Below, in pieces: positions 58,339 through 64,000 of a DNA stretch of 64,000 nucleotides. The stretch covers positions 124,001 through 188,000 of the forward strand of contig JANQQI010000092.1 of the NCBI GenBank assembly GCA_028285085.1. Reading direction: 5' to 3'. Below the pieces are notes generated by a model. It was not told the DNA's origin, ran no database searches, and saw nothing but the letters and a program-made list of their open reading frames with translations. Every line of letters starts with the position of its first letter. Positions within the stretch are counted from its first letter, which is position 1. The stretch is from Saprospiraceae bacterium. Its GTDB lineage: Bacteria; Bacteroidota; Bacteroidia; Chitinophagales; Saprospiraceae. The translations under genes and the position numbers were made by a program.

Positions 58339-60915
58339 ATGAACTATCTTTTACGTCTATTGGCAGCTGTGTTGCTGCTGGGTAGCTTTGCCTGTCAATC
58401 TCAAAAGCAACAAAATCCCGCTCCGACAAATGGTGAAACCATTGTTTTAGAAGGCGCCGAAGACGGTGATAACCAAAGTAAGCGGGAAGCCTGGTTTGAA
58501 TTAATGCACCAAGCTGCTCCCGGCACCGATTGGCGGAAACTCGAATACGAAACTCAAATGGCCCGCCACCTCGATCGGGTTAATAATAGCCAGCAACGTG
58601 ATGGTGAAGAAATTCTAGCCAATGGCCAGCTCGTTGGTGAATGGGTTGAAAAAGGCAGTCGCAATCAGGCCGGTAGCGTTATTGCGACCGACTATGATCC
58701 ACAGACGGATGAGATCTTTCTCATTTCTGCCGGCGGTACCCTTTGGAAAGGCCCGCGAAGCGGAAACGCCTGGGAAGTCGTTAATCAGGATTTTCAATTT
58801 GACAGTGATTTCCTGAAATTTGTGTCCACGACCTCCGGTCGCCGTTTAATTGCCAAAATCAACGCTCTCCCCCATTATTCCGATGATGATGGCCAGACCT
58901 GGACCGCTGCTACAGGGATTCCCGCTGATGCTGGTGCCAGTAGCCGTAAAGTCACAATACGACCAAGCAATCAACATATCTATATGTTATCCAAAAAGGA
59001 TTACTGGTCAAATTATCGCATCTTTTACTCCGATGATTTAGGTGAGACCTATCAGCCGATTGGACTAACCCTTGGTAACAGCAATCTTAATCGATATGAT
59101 ATTTGTCAGCCTCATAATACAGACGAGGTATACCTGTTTAGTCAGATTTCTTCGACGCATACACGCCTCATAGAAATTACGCCGGATCAAAGTCTTCAAA
59201 CCATTACCGATAATCCTAACTTTGGATTGGGCTCTTCCGTTCGCGCCAGTGTATCGGGGATACAAATAGACGACGTATTGACATTTTACGTCTACGGCTC
59301 GGTCAATAATGATGAAAATGTACGTACTGTTTTTACAACAACGGACACTTGTAATACCTGGATCGCTCAAGGAGATATTCCAATTGTTCCTTGGAGTGTA
59401 GGTATGTATTTATCCCCACAAAATCCCGATTTCCTAATTACTGGTGGGGTGGAATGTTTTTACAGTACAAATGGCGGTATTGGTTGGGCCAAGACCAACA
59501 ACTGGGGAGATTATTACGGTGATGTAGAAGGGAGTTTGCACGCTGATATGATGTATTTCGAAAGCTACGAGACGGCCCAAGGTGAAGCATTTATGCTAAT
59601 CAGCAATCACGGTGGCCTAAGTGTATCTTACGACGAAATGGCTACCCGCCAGAACTTGGGTTTGGATAAATTATTCGTTTCTCAATATTATGACGTGCGA
59701 ACAGATCCGCTGGACCCTGCTTACATTTATGCGGGTTCGCAAGATCAAGGTTTCCAACGCGCTTATTCCTTTTCGCCGGCACAGCTACCGAATTTTGAGC
59801 AAGTGATCTCGGGAGATTATGGTCATATTGCTTTTTCTGAAAATAATCAGAGACTTTGGACCGTCTATCCAGGTGGTTGGATCACCTATTATCAAAACCC
59901 GCAATCTAGTTACTTCACACAAAGCTACGATATCGTTTCCGAGAACGAAACGGTTTGGATCCCGCCTTTGGTGGCTAGCCCGATCGCAGAAGAAAACGCA
60001 GTATACGCTGCGGGCGGTAGCGCTGACGGTGGCCCCGGTTCTTACTTGATCAAGCTGAACCACACTGACATTGGCACCATTGAGCCGGAGCAAGTTGATT
60101 TCGATTTTCACGATCAATCTTCCGGCGGAACAATTGCCTCGATTGCATTTTCACCCATTAACCCCAATCGCTGGTATGTCTCCACCACCAACGGTCGATT
60201 CTTCTACTCTACCGATGCTGGCCAAAGTTGGGATCAAACCATACAGTTTGTCCCCGAAGGACATTACCTCTACGGCGCGTCCATTTACCCTTCTGCCTTG
60301 GACGAAAACGTAGTATACTTTGCGGGTTCCGGGTATTCAAATCCGGCAGTCTATAAATCTACGGATGGCGGTGAGGTTTTTATTCCAATTAATAGTGGTA
60401 TGCCTTCCACCTTGGTTTTCGAGCTAGCGGCGACCCCAGATGAAAGCCTTCTTTTCGCCGCTACCGAGGCGGGCCCTTACGTTTATGTAACCGCAGAAGA
60501 TTTGTGGTATGACATGTCCGGCGAAGCTGCGCCTACCCAGACTTATTGGTCCGTCGAATACGTCGAAGCGTATGAGACCGTTCGCTTTGGTACCTACGGC
60601 CGCGGCATCTGGGATTTCAACATCAGTGAATCGGTTAACGTAGAGACGATCGCTAAAGTTAATACGCGTTTGCAGCTATTTCCTAACCCTGCTACAGATG
60701 TCGTCCAGCTGCGATTGGATGGTCTGGAAAATGGTGCTTGGCAGCTTGATATTTTTACCAGCACTGGTCAAAATGTACAAAGTCAAAGTATCCAACATCC
60801 GGGAGGTGACCAATGGCAGCAACAGATTGATATTCGTGAATTACCACAGGGCACTTACACCCTCAGAGTAACCAATGGCAAGCAGAGTCTTAGCGAAGCG
60901 TTAATAAAGCTTTAA
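58339..60915 (+). CDS. BNR/sortilin-like propeller protein with lipobox and T9SS sorting domain
   Basis: 858 aa. The N-terminus (LLAAVLLLGSFACQSQKQ) has a lipoprotein-type lipobox (GSFAC). The body is a beta-propeller with BNR/VPS10-like Asp-box repeats (FYSTDAGQSWDQT, VYKSTDGGEVF, HYSDDDGQTWTAATG). The C-terminus is a type A T9SS sorting domain (LQLFPNPATDVVQL ... LPQGTYTLRV). Having both a lipidation signal and a T9SS tail is odd, since T9SS cargo normally carries a type I signal. One possibility is that the Cys is not lipidated. It starts 14 nt after the symporter stop. Confidence 0.8.
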   Translation: MNYLLRLLAAVLLLGSFACQSQKQQNPAPTNGETIVLEGAEDGDNQSKREAWFELMHQAAPGTDWRKLEYETQMARHLDRVNNSQQRDGEEILANGQLVGEWVEKGSRNQAGSVIATDYDPQTDEIFLISAGGTLWKGPRSGNAWEVVNQDFQFDSDFLKFVSTTSGRRLIAKINALPHYSDDDGQTWTAATGIPADAGASSRKVTIRPSNQHIYMLSKKDYWSNYRIFYSDDLGETYQPIGLTLGNSNLNRYDICQPHNTDEVYLFSQISSTHTRLIEITPDQSLQTITDNPNFGLGSSVRASVSGIQIDDVLTFYVYGSVNNDENVRTVFTTTDTCNTWIAQGDIPIVPWSVGMYLSPQNPDFLITGGVECFYSTNGGIGWAKTNNWGDYYGDVEGSLHADMMYFESYETAQGEAFMLISNHGGLSVSYDEMATRQNLGLDKLFVSQYYDVRTDPLDPAYIYAGSQDQGFQRAYSFSPAQLPNFEQVISGDYGHIAFSENNQRLWTVYPGGWITYYQNPQSSYFTQSYDIVSENETVWIPPLVASPIAEENAVYAAGGSADGGPGSYLIKLNHTDIGTIEPEQVDFDFHDQSSGGTIASIAFSPINPNRWYVSTTNGRFFYSTDAGQSWDQTIQFVPEGHYLYGASIYPSALDENVVYFAGSGYSNPAVYKSTDGGEVFIPINSGMPSTLVFELAATPDESLLFAATEAGPYVYVTAEDLWYDMSGEAAPTQTYWSVEYVEAYETVRFGTYGRGIWDFNISESVNVETIAKVNTRLQLFPNPATDVVQLRLDGLENGAWQLDIFTSTGQNVQSQSIQHPGGDQWQQQIDIRELPQGTYTLRVTNGKQSLSEALIKL

Positions 60916-60968
60916 TTGAACAATTTTTATCATGCAAAATTTGTTCTTTTGAAAAACTCAACCAATTT

Positions 60969-61808
60969 ATGAACTGTCGTTCCTTGTTTTTACTCTTACT
61001 AGTCGGTTCCTTTTTTTCTACCAGTACAGCACAAATACAAATTGACTGGTTAGAAATAACTGAAGAAGATGGTGAAAATGATAATATTAATCTTTACGCC
61101 ACGAATAAAGGGTATTGCCCGCTGACGATTAGTATGGACTTCAGTGTCCTCGAAAATTTGAAGGCAGACCGAAAGCTACCGGCGGAAGTCGTTATCCCTA
61201 ATGATGGTGAGGCGCATCACGTCGTTACTTTGAAACCGACCAGTCGCACGGGCAATTTAGCTTACAATTTTCAGTTGGCCTACTCAATGGGAGATGCACT
61301 CAACGCTAAGCCCAATAAAAATCATGCGTATTTACTTCCCTTCAGTGCGGGCAAAAGCTATCGTGTGGGTCAGGGCTACAACGGCCATTTTTCCCACTCT
61401 GGCATCAATGCATTGGATTTCAATATGCCGGAAGGCTCAAATATTTGTGCCACCCGGGCCGGTACAGTCGTGACGGTTAAAGAAGACTCCAATAGTGGGT
61501 GCAAATCGTCAAAATGCAAAGATCAAGCTAACTACATTTTGATTTATCACAAAGATGGTACCTTCGCTTCCTACGTTCACCTCAAGTTTCAAGGCGCGAA
61601 GGTAAAGCCCGGGGATAAAATCGAAGCGGGGCAAGTTATTGGCCTGAGTGGTAATACCGGTTGGTCCAGTGGCCCTCACTTACACCTGGAAATATATCAG
61701 CCGGGGCCAAATAATCAGCGTATCTCGCTACCCACCAAGTTTTTGATCGCTCAGGGTAAAAAAGCATATTTGAAAGAAGAAGAATCTTATACGGCTATAC
61801 ATCCTTAG
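60969..61808 (+). CDS. M23-family metallopeptidase (LytM-like)
   Basis: 279 aa with a signal peptide (LFLLLLVGSFFSTSTAQ). The C-terminal half is the M23 domain: NGHFSHSGINALDFNMPEGS (zinc-binding HxxxxxxD), then ICATRAGTVV and SSGPHLHLEIYQ (the HxH motif). The N-terminal half is beta-rich and unassigned. It should cut peptidoglycan or bind it in the periplasm. A clear terminator follows. Confidence 0.9.
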   Translation: MNCRSLFLLLLVGSFFSTSTAQIQIDWLEITEEDGENDNINLYATNKGYCPLTISMDFSVLENLKADRKLPAEVVIPNDGEAHHVVTLKPTSRTGNLAYNFQLAYSMGDALNAKPNKNHAYLLPFSAGKSYRVGQGYNGHFSHSGINALDFNMPEGSNICATRAGTVVTVKEDSNSGCKSSKCKDQANYILIYHKDGTFASYVHLKFQGAKVKPGDKIEAGQVIGLSGNTGWSSGPHLHLEIYQPGPNNQRISLPTKFLIAQGKKAYLKEEESYTAIHP

Positions 61809-61825
61809 ATATAAGTCGTAAAAAA

Positions 61826-61857
61826 TAGGCGGGGATTGTATCCTCGCCTATTTTTTA
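61826..61857 (+). terminator. Terminator of the M23 peptidase gene
   Basis: Stem ATAGGCGGGGA (61826-61836) and TCCTCGCCTAT (61842-61852) with one G-T pair and a 5-nt loop, then TTTTT. Confidence 0.85.
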
Positions 61858-61896
61858 TCGTATACCACAATCAAACCTACAAACCAAGCAAGAATC

Positions 61897-62433
61897 ATGG
61901 AATCAGAAGTACAGCTATTGGGTATTGGCTCACGAGTCAAGCACCCCGCTTACGGCGATGGCGTTATTATTCGTCTATACCGTGCCGCCTACGAAGTTTG
62001 TTTTATGACCTACGGCGTAAAACAAGTTGGTAAAGATTACGATAAATGGAAAGTCATTGAAGCTATTCCAGCAGAAAGTGAGGTCACCTTTTCCGAGGCA
62101 GAGAAATCGTTGATGCGAATCCTACGACGCTGGTCCGATATCCAGGAAGAAGTCGAACTGGGTGACCGATGGGATGGCGGGACGTTGATATTGAAACCCG
62201 GTGATGATAGTTTAAAGAATAAAGAGCTCCCCATTGATAGCTTTTTCCACAAAATCGTGATGGTGCGTGATCGTCTACGAGTCATGGAACAGCGAATCAA
62301 TTCAAGTAAACTGACCGATGAAGAAAAAGTCAATCTGCAGCAATACATCACTCGCATCTATGGCAGTTTGACAACCTTCAATGTCCTTTTCAAGTATAAA
62401 GCAGATCATTTTGTGGGCGAGAAATCGCGCTAA
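61897..62433 (+). CDS. Conserved cytoplasmic protein with SH3/Tudor-like N-terminus
   Basis: 178 aa, no signal peptide. The first 60 residues (LGIGSRVKHPAYGDGVIIRL ... FMTYGVKQVGKDYDKWKVIE) look like a small beta-barrel of the CarD/Tudor type that often binds nucleic acids or proteins. The rest is helical, with a DRWDGGTLILKPGD segment and a coiled-coil-like region (IVMVRDRLRVMEQRINSSKL). I do not recognise a named family; function unknown. Confidence 0.7.
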   Translation: MESEVQLLGIGSRVKHPAYGDGVIIRLYRAAYEVCFMTYGVKQVGKDYDKWKVIEAIPAESEVTFSEAEKSLMRILRRWSDIQEEVELGDRWDGGTLILKPGDDSLKNKELPIDSFFHKIVMVRDRLRVMEQRINSSKLTDEEKVNLQQYITRIYGSLTTFNVLFKYKADHFVGEKSR

Positions 62434-62516
62434 AACAATCATCCACCTTCAGCGGTTTGTTTTGATGATATTCTAGCTGTTTTTATTTTAATAAGAGTTG
62501 TAAAAGATGAAGTGGC

Positions 62517-62536
62517 AACGTTACGTTTGTAACGTT
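62517..62536 (+). promoter_or_regulatory. Palindromic operator over a -7 box
   Basis: AACGTTAC (62517-62524), GTTT, GTAACGTT (62529-62536): a perfect 8-bp inverted repeat with a 4-nt spacer. The -7 box TACGTTTG (62522-62529, perfect TAnnTTTG) sits inside it, so a bound repressor would block the promoter of the TlpA-like gene at 62591. Confidence 0.6.
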
Positions 62537-62590
62537 TATAAACACCTAAAATCCAAATAACTCTTTCATCTGCTTAATTGAGAACAAATT

Positions 62591-63937
62591 ATGAGATACC
62601 CTAAATTGGGGTGGGGATTGTTACTGATACTTTCTCTGCTTAGTACCACGTCTTGCTTCGAATTTGAAGATGCTTACACCAGTATCGCTCCTGGTTACTG
62701 GCGGGCCACTCTGAGCCTGATTCCACCACAAATGATCGCAGTGGAGGAAGAGGAAGACGCCACGCGAAATATTTCGGAAGTGACTGAAGGTGAGCTCCCT
62801 TTTACTTTTGAAGTGATCTACACCAATGATACGACCTTCCATTTTGAAATTATCAACGGGAGCGAAAGAATCAAAGTCGACGATATCACCCTTTCGCACG
62901 ATCGAGCTACGAATCGTGACACGATTCTAATTAATTTTCCAATTTACGGCACCTACATCAAGGCGGCTTATCAGGATCACCTGATTGAAGGCCACTGGTA
63001 TGTACCTTATCGTGGTCCAAATTATGCGATTCCCTTTAAAGCGATCTACGGCGAGCAGCATCGCTTTACCGAGCTGCGTAAAACACCGGCTACGGATCTA
63101 ACCGGAAAATGGGAAGCCACCTTTGATAGCGATAAAGCATCTGCTTATCCGGCTATCGGCGAGTTTAAGCAAGACGGGAATCACCTCGTCGGCACATTTC
63201 GCACCGAAACCGGAGATTATCGTTTCTTAGAAGGAACGATGCAAGCGAATAAGGCCTATTTATCTTGTTTTGATGGTTCACATGCTTTCTTGTTTGAAGC
63301 TAAACTGCAAGCCGATTCTAGTTTGATTGGATCATTTCGATCGGGCTCTCATTATCGCAGTTTATGGGAAGCAAAACGCAACGAAGAGTTTGAGTTAGGT
63401 GACCCGGATTCACTGACTTATCTCAATGAAGGCTACGAGGCATTTAGCTTTGCCTTTCCTAATAGCAAAGGCGAAACGGTTGATCTAAACGATGCTAAAT
63501 ACCAAGGAAAAATTAAGATCATTCAGATTTTAGGGACCTGGTGCCCTAATTGTCGAGATGAAACAAATTTTTTGGTAGACTATTTGAAGCAAAATCCTTC
63601 GGATGACTTAGCGGTGATTGGTCTTGCCTTCGAACGCTATCGGGAAGAAGCACCAGCACTAGCCGCAATCCAACGCTATCAAGAGCGAATGAGCGTTCCT
63701 TATGACATTTTGTGGGGTGGTTATTACAATAAAAAAGAAGCGGCTGAAAAACTGCCGATGCTTAATCATGTACTCTCCTACCCTACAATGATCTTTTTGG
63801 ATCGAAATAATCAGGTTCGTCGAATTCACACCGGATTTTCCGGTCCGGCAACCAGCAAGTATGCCGATTTTGTGAGTGAGTTTGACACTTTTGTCAATAG
63901 TTTAAAAGAAGAATCACCAAACGAACTTTCGTTTTAA
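62591..63937 (+). CDS. TlpA-like thioredoxin-fold lipoprotein
   Basis: 448 aa. A lipobox (LLSTTSC, Cys22) anchors it to a membrane. Residues about 25-290 are a beta-rich N-terminal part as in Bacteroidota TlpA-type proteins (GKWEATFDSDKASAYPAIGE and HLVGTFRTETGDYRF repeats). The C-terminal thioredoxin domain has the active site GTWCPNCRDE (about 315-324) and the cis-Pro loop LSYPTMIFLDRNNQV. It is likely a periplasmic disulfide reductase. A palindrome overlaps its promoter. Confidence 0.88.
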   Translation: MRYPKLGWGLLLILSLLSTTSCFEFEDAYTSIAPGYWRATLSLIPPQMIAVEEEEDATRNISEVTEGELPFTFEVIYTNDTTFHFEIINGSERIKVDDITLSHDRATNRDTILINFPIYGTYIKAAYQDHLIEGHWYVPYRGPNYAIPFKAIYGEQHRFTELRKTPATDLTGKWEATFDSDKASAYPAIGEFKQDGNHLVGTFRTETGDYRFLEGTMQANKAYLSCFDGSHAFLFEAKLQADSSLIGSFRSGSHYRSLWEAKRNEEFELGDPDSLTYLNEGYEAFSFAFPNSKGETVDLNDAKYQGKIKIIQILGTWCPNCRDETNFLVDYLKQNPSDDLAVIGLAFERYREEAPALAAIQRYQERMSVPYDILWGGYYNKKEAAEKLPMLNHVLSYPTMIFLDRNNQVRRIHTGFSGPATSKYADFVSEFDTFVNSLKEESPNELSF

Positions 63938-64000
63938 CTTCAATTGACTTATTTTAGAAATATGTTTAATGGTTCAATCAAGAATTTTTAATCCATTTTA

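Overview
The window reads as chromosome of a Bacteroidota bacterium, probably of the Saprospiria (Lewinella/Haliscomenobacter type). The signs are type IX secretion (T9SS) type A C-terminal sorting domains, TonB-dependent receptors paired with DUF4249 lipoproteins, WG-repeat and DUF4412 proteins, a bacillithiol gene (bshC), and promoters with the Bacteroidota -7 element TAnnTTTG instead of a sigma70 -10 box. The exact genus is an inference. I found no tRNA, rRNA, CRISPR array, insertion sequence or prophage.

1-23 kb is the most unusual part. It holds a sulfotransferase-like gene and a glycosyltransferase (minus strand), two giant secreted proteins (1489 and 1601 aa) with an ALK-like glycine-rich domain, HYR/Ig-like repeats and a dockerin-like C-terminus, a T9SS-sorted protein with a possibly cohesin-like N-terminal domain, and a set of signalling genes: a TPR histidine kinase, a two-component-propeller kinase, a receiver, a short membrane kinase, and a receiver-kinase-receiver-AraC hybrid. 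Six promoters here share one layout that I read directly from the sequence: a half-site like TAnTCCACC, a second half-site like TARTGnGA exactly 21 bp downstream, and a TAnnTTTG-type -7 box 29-30 bp after the second half-site. They precede the glycosyltransferase, both giants, the T9SS protein, the receiver/kinase pair, and an apparently non-coding ~300-nt unit that ends in its own terminator just before the propeller kinase. I read this as one regulon for a cell-surface assembly; the AraC-type hybrid is the best local candidate for its activator, because AraC-family proteins bind direct repeats 21 bp apart.

23-33 kb: a CxxC membrane protein, a T9SS-sorted beta-helix protein, an arginine-decarboxylase-like enzyme, a DUF4412 protein, a DEDDh exonuclease, a voltage-gated cation channel with a TVEGWNE filter, an acyltransferase and EngB. 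A 16-bp perfect inverted repeat 316 bp apart lies between the divergent beta-helix and decarboxylase genes and could bound an invertible segment.

33-48 kb: two paralogous TonB-receptor/DUF4249 pairs, glpK followed by a lone DppB-type permease, bshC, accD, hemE and pruA. 48-64 kb: coaD, a macrodomain protein, an orphan ABC ATPase, a pncB/NrtR-like Nudix operon behind a palindrome, a WG-repeat lipoprotein, an M28 peptidase, a possible 42-aa minus-strand gene, a dicarboxylate symporter, a protein with both a lipobox and a T9SS sorting domain, an M23 peptidase and a TlpA-like lipoprotein behind a palindromic promoter. Most of 26-64 kb is ordinary housekeeping and envelope content.
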